This document shows, in pieces, positions 17,493-26,930 of a stretch of 64,000 nt of DNA. The notes beneath the pieces are model-generated. The model did no database searches, had not been told where the DNA came from, and was given only the letters and a program-made list of their open reading frames with translations. A program made the position numbers and the translations under genes. The stretch comes from Leptospira mtsangambouensis. Lineage in GTDB: Bacteria > Spirochaetota > Leptospiria > Leptospirales > Leptospiraceae. The DNA lies in assembly GCF_004770475.1 (NCBI RefSeq), contig NZ_RQHK01000003.1:1-64000 (forward strand), read 5' to 3'. Position 1 is the stretch's first letter, and every line of letters begins with the position of its first letter.

Positions 17493-18446
17493 ATGAATAT
17501 TAGTCGCTATCGATTTCCAATCTTATATTGTTCTTTTCTTGCAGTTTTCTTTTTTTTGATATTTTTTGTTTCCTGTAACGGAAATACTTCAGAGGATTTA
17601 TATCTACCAGAAAATCTTCCTTCCGATGAGACGATTAAAGAAACACTATCATCTGATTCTAGTTTGGCGAAATTGAATGCAAAAGCAAAATTGTTGGAAA
17701 AATCATTGGCAACATGGAAAGAAGAGGAAAAAACTTTAGTATCTGAAAAAGATATTAATCTGTATTGGCAAAAAGAAAAAAAATCAACGCCGAAAAGCAT
17801 TCTTGATACAGATCTCATTGATAGACAAAGAGATTCAATTCGGATCCGAATTGTTTGGAGTCGAATCTTCCATAAAACAGGAATTACTCTAAAACAAAAA
17901 CAGAATCAGGTCGCAAATTTCAATTTATTTAAACAATTAAATTTTGAATCGTCACCACAGTTTGGTTCTTCGGATGCCAAATGGATTATTGTAGAGTGGA
18001 GTGATTATTTATGCAATTTCTGTCGCGAGAGTTTCCCTCACACGAAGAATCTTTTATCGAAATACAAAACACAAATAATGTATATACATAAAGATTTCCC
18101 GTTAGATGGAGATTCGGATGAGAGTTTACTTCCTTTGGCCCTTGGTCGTTGTTTATGGGAGAATGATCCAAAAAATTTCCTGGGTCATATGCAGTTACTA
18201 TATTCTAATTCCAAAAAAATAATGCGGGGTGATAATCTACAAGTCAAGGAATGGGATTTTTTGCAGGATTGCCAACCCAAATCCCTCTCTCTGAAGTATT
18301 TTTCCCAAGTGAAAAGCGATATGAAAGAGGCGATGAAATTTGGCGTAGGCTCTGTCCCTACATTTTGGGTCAATGGACGTTGGGTGGTAGGTGCATTGGA
18401 TTCTCAATCCTGGGAAAGGGTTTTGGAAGACACCGCAAGTCGTTAA
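17493..18446 (+). CDS. Thioredoxin-fold (DsbA-like) lipoprotein
   Basis: 317 residues. Lipoprotein signal ending FFVSC (Cys about residue 28), then a charged helical region (about 30-140) and a thioredoxin-fold domain with the redox motif CNFC (WSDYLCNFCRESFP) and the cis-proline segment GVGSVPTFWVNG. This fits a DsbA/DsbG-like oxidase or isomerase anchored to a membrane and acting in the envelope. First of three consecutive lipoprotein genes (17493-20597), all cysteine-bearing. The partner thiol reductase (DsbB or VKOR type) is not in the window. Confidence 0.85.
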   Translation: MNISRYRFPILYCSFLAVFFFLIFFVSCNGNTSEDLYLPENLPSDETIKETLSSDSSLAKLNAKAKLLEKSLATWKEEEKTLVSEKDINLYWQKEKKSTPKSILDTDLIDRQRDSIRIRIVWSRIFHKTGITLKQKQNQVANFNLFKQLNFESSPQFGSSDAKWIIVEWSDYLCNFCRESFPHTKNLLSKYKTQIMYIHKDFPLDGDSDESLLPLALGRCLWENDPKNFLGHMQLLYSNSKKIMRGDNLQVKEWDFLQDCQPKSLSLKYFSQVKSDMKEAMKFGVGSVPTFWVNGRWVVGALDSQSWERVLEDTASR

Positions 18447-18508
18447 AAAATATCTTGCCTTCTTTAAATAATACGTTTTCCTTAATCCACGTTTGATAAG
18501 GACAGGCA

Positions 18509-19978
18509 ATGAATCTTAGAGCTTACATTTTCCCCATTTTGGTATCCTTCGCTCTTTTAACTTTGAATTGTGGTAAAAAACTCCACTTTTCAATGGTCAC
18601 TTCCACCTCAATGGAAAACGGGCTCCCCTTTCTCGTGTTAGATGGAAAGGAGTGGAAGGCGGAAGGTGGCGCCGAATTTGTCAAATTGCATTTTTATGCG
18701 GACAATGCGTTCGCTTTAAGTAAAGTTTCCATTGAATCTTGTTCTGGTCAGTTTAAGGACCGTATTGCTGCCTATGTCAACTTTGATGAAGTATACGCAA
18801 GTACGGATGTTCAAAAATCAAATTCAGAAGTTTTATTTGATCCGGTAGTACAAGCAAGATCCGTTACATTAAATTTTCAAAGAAACCAAAACATCTGCCT
18901 TAAGTCCGTTAAGTTTTATGATGAAAAGGGAAAATCGTACAGAACATACGCCCCTGAAATTATTTCCGGAACTGTAATTGCCTCTGAAACTGCTTCTCCC
19001 GAACCAACTTATTCCGTTATGAATCTTTTTGATTCTAAATACGAAAATGGATATTCATCGGTTAAAGGTGGAGTAGGAGTTACGTTCAATTTTGAATTCG
19101 CAGAAAAGAAAAAAATATCAGTTCTGAAAATTTGGAATGGATACCAACGTTCTGATGTCCATTGCATAAAAAATGGCCGTGTCAAATCTTTCCTTTTAAC
19201 AGGAGAAGATGGATACTCTGCAAAAATCAATGTAGAGGATTCAATGGGTAGCCAAGAAATCCAATTGCCTACTCCTTTCAAAGGTAAAAAATTAACGATG
19301 AAAGTGGATGAGATTTATCCAGGGCTAACGGAAAAAGGAATCGTATTATCGGAGTTACGTTTTGGTGATGATGGAGATTGGTTTGCAATGGACACTCTTC
19401 CTAAGTCAAAAGATACTGCAGCAAAAAACTTTGATGCCTTTGCAAAAGCTTCCTTACGTAAGGTGTTAAATCGTGGTTTGACGGGAAGGGAAGTCACAGC
19501 TGTTGATTCTGAGGAAATCACTGATGTACCGGCAGGTGCAGAGAACGAAGTTGCCGTAGAAGAAAATTTAGATCCACCCACTTCTTCTGACTGGACAATT
19601 CGACTTCGTTCGGATGGGACTTTCTTTTTAGAGGGATCTACGGCTCGCACTAATTACGATGCAGGTGAAGAAAGTTCTCATCGTTTTTATGGAATGGGAA
19701 ATTATGAAATTAAGGAAATTACACCTGGGAAAGTTTATATGCGGATTTTTGGATTTCTCCGCAAACAAACTTTTACAAACTTCTTAGATTACGGTGGAGG
19801 AGATTGTAATGGTTGTGGACGGGATTGTAACCTTGTCAAAAATCCAGATCCCAATAATACTGAAAAAATCTTTCAAGAATTTGTGACTCTACAAATGCGA
19901 GGAAAACAATTTTATTTAACTAACGCTAAGAAAACTGAAAACTTAGACTTTTCCACTTTGGAATTAAGCTTAGAATAA
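18509..19978 (+). CDS. Lipoprotein with discoidin/NADase-type glycan-binding domain
   Basis: 489 residues. Lipobox LTLNC. Two beta-sandwich-like segments; the second (about 175-290) carries IWNGYQRSDVHCIKNGRVKS, the pattern of the NADase-type glycan-binding (discoidin-like) domains common in Leptospira lipoproteins. The C-terminal third (about 370-480) is a separate domain with a dense cysteine cluster DCNGCGRDCN. Probably surface or periplasmic and possibly carbohydrate-binding. The next lipoprotein starts one base after its stop, so the pair is coupled. Confidence 0.75.
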   Translation: MNLRAYIFPILVSFALLTLNCGKKLHFSMVTSTSMENGLPFLVLDGKEWKAEGGAEFVKLHFYADNAFALSKVSIESCSGQFKDRIAAYVNFDEVYASTDVQKSNSEVLFDPVVQARSVTLNFQRNQNICLKSVKFYDEKGKSYRTYAPEIISGTVIASETASPEPTYSVMNLFDSKYENGYSSVKGGVGVTFNFEFAEKKKISVLKIWNGYQRSDVHCIKNGRVKSFLLTGEDGYSAKINVEDSMGSQEIQLPTPFKGKKLTMKVDEIYPGLTEKGIVLSELRFGDDGDWFAMDTLPKSKDTAAKNFDAFAKASLRKVLNRGLTGREVTAVDSEEITDVPAGAENEVAVEENLDPPTSSDWTIRLRSDGTFFLEGSTARTNYDAGEESSHRFYGMGNYEIKEITPGKVYMRIFGFLRKQTFTNFLDYGGGDCNGCGRDCNLVKNPDPNNTEKIFQEFVTLQMRGKQFYLTNAKKTENLDFSTLELSLE

Positions 19979-19979
19979 A

Positions 19980-20597
19980 ATGTATTTTTGTCGCAAAGTT
20001 ATTGTTAGCTGGATGATGTTTATTTTTCTTTCCCTCTCTTGTGGAGGGGAAGGTGAAAAAAATGAACATACGCATACGTTAGCAGGGGAATCAGTTTCTT
20101 CTCCTAAAAAATCAAGTAAGGTTTCGATTCAAATCCAATGGGAAAATACAACGCTTCCTTTGCAGATGGAGATTCGAGAGCCAAGTGGTGCGCAAACTCT
20201 TGCATTATGGACTACAGGAACGGTAAAGGAAGGAAAACAAACTCCCTTTGGGGATATGATTCCAGAAAGCACCATAGTGCTAAAGCCAGGAAGTAAAAAA
20301 CAATTCCTACTTGTGATGAAAAACCCAACTGATTCGCCTGTATACTTTTTTGCTGCACCTCATTCTGCTCTTCCTGTTGAACATAGTTTTGGATTCAAAT
20401 TCAAATGTCTCTGTGTTAACCATGCTTTTATGGTGCCACCCAAAGAAACCTGGTTTCGTGTAGTCGAAATTCGTTTAGCACCAGATTATTTAGGAGACCA
20501 GTTGGCCTTAAAACACAATTTAATAGGAATTAGCCGAGAGAGAATGCTCCAATTCGAAAAGAGTGCAGGTAGTTCTCTCCCAAGCGAAATGGATTAG
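19980..20597 (+). CDS. Lipoprotein with cupredoxin/CtaG-like C-terminal region
   Basis: 205 residues, lipobox SLSLSC. Histidine-containing N-terminus (EHTHTL), then a beta-rich domain with VYFFAAPHSALP and FKCLCVNHAF. The Cys-x-Cys and histidines in this order recall copper-delivery beta-sandwich proteins such as CtaG/Cox11, but the match is loose. Third gene of the operon that begins with the thioredoxin-fold lipoprotein, which is compatible with a metal or thiol role. Identity is uncertain. Confidence 0.6.
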   Translation: MYFCRKVIVSWMMFIFLSLSCGGEGEKNEHTHTLAGESVSSPKKSSKVSIQIQWENTTLPLQMEIREPSGAQTLALWTTGTVKEGKQTPFGDMIPESTIVLKPGSKKQFLLVMKNPTDSPVYFFAAPHSALPVEHSFGFKFKCLCVNHAFMVPPKETWFRVVEIRLAPDYLGDQLALKHNLIGISRERMLQFEKSAGSSLPSEMD

Positions 20598-20626
20598 TCT
20601 ATCCTTGTGTTCTGCAGGATAGACTA
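20595..20626. terminator. Hairpin at the end of the lipoprotein operon
   Basis: Perfect 10-bp stem TAGTCTATCC/GGATAGACTA that includes the stop codon of the preceding gene, between convergent genes. No long T tract, so it may serve as a weak terminator or an mRNA 3'-end stabiliser. Confidence 0.45.
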
Positions 20627-20705
20627 TGATTTAAATTCATTTTACTTTGAAACTTCAAAACAATAAAACCATTAGTTACAAACTTTCAAAGTTTCTAAAA
20701 TTTCA

Positions 20706-23700
20706 CTAAGGTGCTTGTATTAATTTATCCCCAGAATATACATATTGTCCTGTAAACGTATACTTATCGTAAGGATTCAGGAAGTCCTCAGCATAAAGAG
20801 GATAACCACCGAAATAGAAATTACAAATCGCCTGTCCTTCTGCAACGGTAACATCTGCCAAAATACAAGGATTTCCTTCGTCAATCACGGCAATGTACGG
20901 CCACCAAACATAAATTACCTTGCGAACGTAAACACCAAGTCTTTGTGGGCTTGATTTCGAAAGAGGTTCCCATTTTTTGAATTCAGCAGTATCATAACCG
21001 GCTGGTGACGGAGTTGAGTTGTATGTTGCAGGAACATTGGCTGGGTTCATGCTATAGTCTTTATAAACACTTGAGGTGTTTTGGACTACCTTGGTCCTAA
21101 CAGGTATGGATGCTGTATCATTTGAAACCAATCCTGTCCTGCAAGAATTAGAAGATTGTGTGTATGTTGATTCCAAAACGAGGGTTGCCGCTGAGGCAGG
21201 TGCTTGTATTTTTTTTGCATTTTGAATGTTTGCATTATCGTTTACCACCGCAATAGGAATCGGAGGAACTCCGAAATTACCGGTGGAAGTAGCAATTACG
21301 TTCTCAACACCTGGTGTTGTTGGTGATTCACATTCGTTTCCTTTGAAATCATACACATGGTTTCTGAAGACCAATTCGGAACCTGCTGGAAGAAATCCAT
21401 ACCTTTGGTAATCCGTATATCCGGCAGTTTGGATCAATCGGATCTTCGAATATCCTCCGATATTGTCGATATTGATCGGTTCTTTAGGAACAAAGGCTAA
21501 CTGCATCGGAGTAATTGTAGAAGCCAGTCGCGTAGTGTAAATTAAATGAGGTTCTTGTTCTGTCATCAGGTAAACTGAGAATCTATCATTGTAAGTTGAA
21601 GTTGTGATTAGATATCTCCCCGATTTATCGAAAAAAATCTTTTCACTTTGATATAAATTTGGGAAATTATATTCTCGATCGAAAATGAAATTTGGTATTC
21701 CGCTAGAGATAGAAATCTTATATCGCATTAATGTTGTACTATTTTTCTGACCATGCAAGTATAAGTGATATATAGGGTTTCCTGAAAAATCTTTGTAAGA
21801 TACAAACACCGTTTGTAAGCCCTTAAATCCGTTAGGTATTCCCGTCACAGGAATTGATGTAAATCCTAAGTCACCAGATTTTCTATATAAAAGATTTAAC
21901 TCTGCTGTGGTTGTGGTAGATTTTAATACGGCATAGATTTCTGGATCACTTTGGGGATTGTAGAGGTTTAATTTGTCTATCGAAATGGCGTTAGAAAAAT
22001 TGGTATCTGTGGTTCCGATTCCAAAAGTTTGATACAATGCGGATGTCCAAGAATCGAAGGTATAATCTTGGAATTGGTTGCCATTCAGTAATCCAAATCC
22101 TTGTCCAAAATCATAAGGCAAAATCCAACTAGGGTAGAAACCATTAGGAATTCCTGGAACAGAATTTGAAATTGCAGAAAGATACCCTCCTTCAATTTTA
22201 AATACACTTTGTTGTAAGTTTGTGGAACCGGGATACAGGGCAACAAATCCCGATTCGGTTCCTGATTGCATTGGAAAATGTACTGCTTGTGGACGTGATT
22301 TTGAATACTGGTAGTCGATAGGAACTTCGTTCTTTTTTACAAAATTTTGACCTTGTCCAGGTGTTGTCCTTGGTTCATAGTAACTAGCAACGTTCGTTGA
22401 TAAAGCGATAAAACCAGGAATTCCATATAAGCCAACAGGATAATAGCTGGGCATGTATTTTATCGGGATTATATGCCCCATTTTATTGATTCTATTGTGT
22501 GAAGTATCGTATGGTACCTCCCAGGAAATTCCAACATTCTGATCGTTATAATCCCATTTTTTTATTAAATCGAATGTAAATATTGTTAAATCACCAGTAT
22601 ATGAAGTGTTTGGTTCATACATTGAATTTATCATCAAAGTATTTTCTGCTTTTGCCTCTCTCAGTTTATATTCTCGGATGACTGGCTCAGAAATATTTCC
22701 ATAACAGTCTCTTCCCCAGATGGCAAATCTGTCAGGAGTCCCTCCTCCTCGTTTTCCTAAACTGTAGCTCAATATTTGCTCATATTCACAGTTATAGATC
22801 CAACGATTTAAGTATTCTCTTCCTAGTAAGGCTGGATAATATAGATCCACAGTAAATGGTTTTCTTAAGAATTCTTCTTCTGTCATTCCCGGTGTGAATT
22901 GTCGAACATAACAGAAGTTAGTCAGATGATCATTCGCTTCATCAGTAACTTTGACTTTCAAATCTAAGATACCGGAGCTAGCATTTTGCGTGTAATCTGT
23001 AATGGTAACTACTGGTGGAGTGGAATCATGATTTGAACACGGATCGGTACCATATGCAACTTCCATCCCATCGTTTATTCCATCACTATCGCAGTCAGGA
23101 GTCGTCGATCTACCTAATAATGGAAGATAAGTTGAAATACTTGGCGTAAATCTAAATCCGATGTTAGTTTCTACATTGTCGGTAAGCCCATCTCCATCCG
23201 TATCGGGACCAGTAGTTTCCATACCAATTGTGATTCCGCTATACATACCATCATCGTTAACGGCAAAGACTGAATAATAATAAGTATGACCTTCTATCAG
23301 TCCAGTGTCCAAGTAGGAATGCGGAGTGATCTGTGTGCCGTTAGGTTCTTCGCCGGAAGCTGGGCTCATAGGAGGAGAAATTTCACTCCTTCTGATGATG
23401 ATTTTTTTTGGTGCATTTGTTGGTGAATAACCAAGCCAAAAAAGGATACGATCGGAACCAGGATAAGTTCTTCCTGTGACTACGTCTGGTTCCCTTGGGT
23501 CGGGGCCGGCGGCGCATAAGATGGAAGCTGGTTGGATTCCACCTTCGATACCAGCAGGTTTGACAACTACCCAATAGTTGGAAGTAATTCCTGGGGCTAA
23601 TGTTCCTTTTTTATTTCCTCCCAAACTAACTCGCGATCCTTGAGGATATGTCCTTTTGAAAATCTTGTATCCTGAAGCACCGACTGTTTGAGCAGGATCT

Positions 23701-24641
23701 AACCCTGGTTCGGTTGTATAAACGTATTTGCCAGTTAACAAGGAAAATCCGGCTAACCAGTCTGCATCTTGCGAAGTATCGGCAGGAGCAAGTCCTCCTC
23801 TTGTATCATACATGACATAGACATCAATATTTTTCGGTGCATCAAAGGCTAAGTATTCTGAAGATGTAGATTCCGAATGGAGAAGGGAATTTCCGCAGGT
23901 TCCTGTCCCACCTTGGCAAGTAGGAATCAAAAGAGCAAATTCCAAACCAAGTTCACGGAATGCTCCTTCTTCTTCTTTTACAAAGTAAGGACGGTCTTGG
24001 TAGTATCTGTACCCTTCGCCGATGGTTCCGAATTTGGCCTGACTTACTGACGAATCATCTAAGATTCCTTGTAAATTCCATGAGGAAGCTTCTGTCGCAA
24101 AACAAGAAGAAGCTGCTGCTATTTCTGTTCCAGGAAGATAAGGAAGTGCACTTAAAATAAAGGGAGTAAAATGATTGGTTTGCACTTTTACGGAGGATGT
24201 ATTTTTGTCTAAAATTCCTTTTTGTAGAACTTTCCACTCGTTTGTTGAAAAGTCCTTATACCAAACGTAGAATTCTTCTGTGAATCCTTTTGATTCTAAT
24301 GCATCCAAATCAACTGGAAATTCCAATTGTACGGGCTTTGCAAAGAAAAGACTTTTATAAGAAAGTTGTTCGTTTCCACCTTTCTTTTTAAAATCAAATG
24401 AAATATCATATATTTTCCCCACGGGTACCTGTGATTTTCCAAGCAACCTTGGAACATTAGAATCCTCTTTGATTTGTAGCGAATCTGATGGCATCCCATC
24501 GGGAAGTGTGACTTTTGGTATTCCACTGACTAAAATAGGAAGAGGAAATGTAGTTTTGTTTTTATGAAAAACATCTTGAAAAAAGCCATTGGAACAATTC
24601 CAAAAAACAGAGAGAATGAGGAGAGATAGTAAGTTCCGCAT
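20706..24641 (-). CDS. Very large lipoprotein with fibronectin-type and calcium-binding-like repeats
   Basis: 1311 residues. Lipobox SVFWNC. After an N-terminal beta region (to about 170) there is a fibronectin type III-like segment (about 385-475, with SYLDTGLIEGHTYYYSVFAV), then thrombospondin type-3-like acidic repeats DTDGDGLTDNVET and DCDSDGINDGMEV that usually bind calcium, and a long C-terminal region with many aromatic and glycine residues. Probably surface exposed or secreted; adhesion or structural roles are plausible but unproven. Single-gene unit. The 273-bp gap on its upstream side (24642-24914) is AT-rich with no recognisable site. Confidence 0.75.
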   Translation of the reverse strand: MRNLLSLLILSVFWNCSNGFFQDVFHKNKTTFPLPILVSGIPKVTLPDGMPSDSLQIKEDSNVPRLLGKSQVPVGKIYDISFDFKKKGGNEQLSYKSLFFAKPVQLEFPVDLDALESKGFTEEFYVWYKDFSTNEWKVLQKGILDKNTSSVKVQTNHFTPFILSALPYLPGTEIAAASSCFATEASSWNLQGILDDSSVSQAKFGTIGEGYRYYQDRPYFVKEEEGAFRELGLEFALLIPTCQGGTGTCGNSLLHSESTSSEYLAFDAPKNIDVYVMYDTRGGLAPADTSQDADWLAGFSLLTGKYVYTTEPGLDPAQTVGASGYKIFKRTYPQGSRVSLGGNKKGTLAPGITSNYWVVVKPAGIEGGIQPASILCAAGPDPREPDVVTGRTYPGSDRILFWLGYSPTNAPKKIIIRRSEISPPMSPASGEEPNGTQITPHSYLDTGLIEGHTYYYSVFAVNDDGMYSGITIGMETTGPDTDGDGLTDNVETNIGFRFTPSISTYLPLLGRSTTPDCDSDGINDGMEVAYGTDPCSNHDSTPPVVTITDYTQNASSGILDLKVKVTDEANDHLTNFCYVRQFTPGMTEEEFLRKPFTVDLYYPALLGREYLNRWIYNCEYEQILSYSLGKRGGGTPDRFAIWGRDCYGNISEPVIREYKLREAKAENTLMINSMYEPNTSYTGDLTIFTFDLIKKWDYNDQNVGISWEVPYDTSHNRINKMGHIIPIKYMPSYYPVGLYGIPGFIALSTNVASYYEPRTTPGQGQNFVKKNEVPIDYQYSKSRPQAVHFPMQSGTESGFVALYPGSTNLQQSVFKIEGGYLSAISNSVPGIPNGFYPSWILPYDFGQGFGLLNGNQFQDYTFDSWTSALYQTFGIGTTDTNFSNAISIDKLNLYNPQSDPEIYAVLKSTTTTAELNLLYRKSGDLGFTSIPVTGIPNGFKGLQTVFVSYKDFSGNPIYHLYLHGQKNSTTLMRYKISISSGIPNFIFDREYNFPNLYQSEKIFFDKSGRYLITTSTYNDRFSVYLMTEQEPHLIYTTRLASTITPMQLAFVPKEPINIDNIGGYSKIRLIQTAGYTDYQRYGFLPAGSELVFRNHVYDFKGNECESPTTPGVENVIATSTGNFGVPPIPIAVVNDNANIQNAKKIQAPASAATLVLESTYTQSSNSCRTGLVSNDTASIPVRTKVVQNTSSVYKDYSMNPANVPATYNSTPSPAGYDTAEFKKWEPLSKSSPQRLGVYVRKVIYVWWPYIAVIDEGNPCILADVTVAEGQAICNFYFGGYPLYAEDFLNPYDKYTFTGQYVYSGDKLIQAP

Positions 24642-24914
24642 GATAGGTTCCTTCGCTAATTTAGTTAGGCGGTAATTTTACGCAATTTGCCTACTATTTA
24701 TTGTTAGCTGATAAATGGGAACCTTATTTTCCCAAATGCAAATTTAATTAACAGAAAAAAGTATTCTTTGCCAATAACTTACAATTTTGATGCAGAAAAA
24801 ATCAGAAAAAATAATTGTCAAACTCAATTATGATTTAACTAGGTACAGGTTAACTGCGAATTCGACATAGAATGAACGAACCGAAATGTGTTTTGCCCCC
24901 ATTCTGATCAAATA

Positions 24915-25865
24915 TCAGTTTGCAATAAAGATCGCCTCTGCTTCGTTTTGTGATCCACCACCAGGAAATAGGCATGTTGATTCTGCATAAGCAGTTCCAA
25001 ATCCATTTTGGTAATAGTTTCGTGTCGTTAAACCATTATCCGAAGGATAAGTGCAGCGACCAGTACGAGTAAATCCTGCTTGTATGACGGGGTCCATAAG
25101 AACGGCACAATTGTTTGCAATGGCAGGACCTGTTCCCATCGTATCATAACAAAGTGAAGGTGGAGTATAAAGAGTAGCAGAGGAACTAGCCACAATCCCG
25201 CTATTGGCAATTTGTAAGTTATAGGTTCCACCTAATCCACTGATATGTTGTACCATCACATAAACAGTGCCAGCATTGAGTGCCACTCGATTAAACTCTG
25301 CACCTGTTCTTCTTTTAGTTGCAAATGGAATGGGAGTTCCATTCAAACTTGTAAAATAAGAAATATCTAAATCTGCCAATCCATGGCCATAGGAATTGAA
25401 CACATGAGTTGCCGTTGTGGCAGTGATTTGGAAAAAACTTTTGTTATCCCTTCCATCGATTGGTCGATAGACTGCATGTGGTTCGTTGATATTCCAGCTG
25501 ACAAGCGGTCGATACCTAACCTTTGTGCTATAAACGGACGCACCATCTTTTTCAACGACAAAATCCACTGCTGTATTTTCAAAAATTCCGGGAATGGTGG
25601 GCATAGTGAACTGAACTGTGTCAGAAGACGTTGCCGATACACTGGTGGCCGCCACACCTCCCACCTTGATCGTAATCCCTGATGTTTTCCCAACCAGTTC
25701 TGAACTCTGGATTTGATTTTGTGATCCAGGATAACCGCGTTCTAAGATAAGGTCATTGGGCGAAAGAAGGGCAAGGCCAAGAAGCAATGTCTCTGTATCG
25801 GAGGATTCCTTTTTTTTACAATAGAACAACGAAAGAATAATAGTAAAAAGGATAATGTGTTTCAT
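24915..25865 (-). CDS. Lipoprotein with IPT/TIG-like N-terminal domain
   Basis: 316 residues. Lipobox ILSLFYC followed by KKKESSD. Residues about 38-115 look like an IPT/TIG immunoglobulin-like fold (VGKTSGITIKVGGVAATSV), then a beta-rich domain and a C-terminal cysteine-bearing part (CYDTMG, NNCAVLMD, RCTYPSDN, STCLFPGGG). Architecture parallels the lipoprotein at 54183-55370, whose C-terminus has similar cysteine and asparagine-rich features. Function unknown, probably envelope or surface. Confidence 0.7.
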   Translation of the reverse strand: MKHIILFTIILSLFYCKKKESSDTETLLLGLALLSPNDLILERGYPGSQNQIQSSELVGKTSGITIKVGGVAATSVSATSSDTVQFTMPTIPGIFENTAVDFVVEKDGASVYSTKVRYRPLVSWNINEPHAVYRPIDGRDNKSFFQITATTATHVFNSYGHGLADLDISYFTSLNGTPIPFATKRRTGAEFNRVALNAGTVYVMVQHISGLGGTYNLQIANSGIVASSSATLYTPPSLCYDTMGTGPAIANNCAVLMDPVIQAGFTRTGRCTYPSDNGLTTRNYYQNGFGTAYAESTCLFPGGGSQNEAEAIFIAN

Positions 25866-26233
25866 AGCATATACGACGTTATACTGTATTCAAAAAATAG
25901 TAAATACGAAAATTGTGATTTCTTAATATAGTAAATGTTTTATAATCCACAAAAAATGTACGAATTGTAGTATTCCTAAGCATCCCAAGTTTTTGGGGAA
26001 ATGACACCTCGTCTCACAGTCAATAGTCGATCTTTAGTGAAATTAATGGAAAAAATTTATTGATTTGCAGGTATTGCAATAGAAGGTGGGCAACTTAACA
26101 TTTGTTTACTTTTTCTCGCCAATCCTATTGTTTTGCGGTCAAAGTTTTCTGAAATTTAAAACAAAAACACTTTTTTATTTTCTTTACACAATCTTGATCT
26201 TTACCCCATATAACCGAATTAAGGAGAACAAAA
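25866..26233. other. 368-bp divergent intergenic region
   Basis: AT-rich gap between the divergent lipoprotein genes. A possible TTTACA -35 near 26185 with a CATATA-like -10 about 17-18 bp on could drive the TRL genes, and AAGGAG sits just before their start at 26234. No structured RNA, repeat or small gene could be supported in the rest. Confidence 0.35.
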
Positions 26234-26503
26234 ATGAAAAAAATATTCCTTTTTGGAATTATCGTTTTTCTGTCAAATTGTGTCACTGCGGGAAAAGTAG
26301 GATACTTAGTTCCGGCAGAAAATGATTCAGCAGAATTATCGGAAACTGTTTTAGGTGAAAAGTGTGGTACGATCATCATCGGGATTTATGATGATGTTTT
26401 TGCGGATGCAAAAGCAAGAGGAAATGTTAAAAACCAAAACGTTGGTTTACTATGGGACGCAAAGTTTGCTTCCGCTTGTGCTCAAATGAGAAAGCTGAAA
26501 TAA
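26234..26503 (+). CDS. TRL-like lipoprotein
   Basis: 89 residues, ATG after AAGGAG. Lipobox IVFLSNC. Small domain with GEKCGTIIIGIYDDV and VGLLWDAKFASAC, the pattern of TRL (tRNA-associated locus)-like lipoproteins found in several bacteria; their function is unknown. It is 16 bp upstream of a second member of the same type, so the two form a tandem operon. Confidence 0.7.
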   Translation: MKKIFLFGIIVFLSNCVTAGKVGYLVPAENDSAELSETVLGEKCGTIIIGIYDDVFADAKARGNVKNQNVGLLWDAKFASACAQMRKLK

Positions 26504-26519
26504 TAGGTAAGGAAAAGAT

Positions 26520-26861
26520 ATGAATATGAAATGGTTGGCATTTTTCGCAATCGCATTTGCTGTTAGTTGCTCCACTAAAGTTGGTAATTTTAAAGAAGTT
26601 TCTTTAGAAGCTCCTACAAATTTAGAAGTTGTTGGTACTGGGACAGTGGAAGGCCGTGAATGCGGTTTTTCTGGTTTTTATAATGCATGGTATAACCAAA
26701 GCATTGCTGAAGCTACTCGTGATGCACTTAGCAAAGCTCCTGGTGCTACGGGATTAAAAGACGTAACCATCAAAGGGAAACACGGAGTTTGGTTAGTTTT
26801 AAACTGTGTTTACGTGGAAGGAACTCCTGTTGTTGAAAAAGCAGCTGGAAAGAAAAAGTAA
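26520..26861 (+). CDS. TRL-like lipoprotein, tandem paralogue
   Basis: 113 residues. Lipobox FAVSC. Shares the general layout of the preceding gene: a short signal, a GREC motif (VEGRECGFSGFY), an alanine-rich helix (SIAEATRDALSKA), then VWLVLNCVYVEG. Lysine-rich tail KAAGKKK. Same operon as 26234-26503. The start could also be the second methionine (codon 3). Envelope location is likely; role unknown. Confidence 0.7.
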   Translation: MNMKWLAFFAIAFAVSCSTKVGNFKEVSLEAPTNLEVVGTGTVEGRECGFSGFYNAWYNQSIAEATRDALSKAPGATGLKDVTIKGKHGVWLVLNCVYVEGTPVVEKAAGKKK

Positions 26862-26871
26862 ATTCACTTTT

Positions 26872-26897
26872 TTGCATAGGGTTTACGCTCTATGCAA
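26872..26897. terminator. Bidirectional terminator hairpin
   Basis: Eight-bp perfect stem TTGCATAG/CTATGCAA with a 10-nt loop between convergent genes (TRL operon and arsM). A T/A-rich flank on each side allows termination in both directions, best on the minus strand where the stem is followed by AAAAAAG on the template. Confidence 0.55.
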
Positions 26898-26930
26898 TTT
26901 ATCGTAAAAGTAGTAACATCTCCCTATCAG

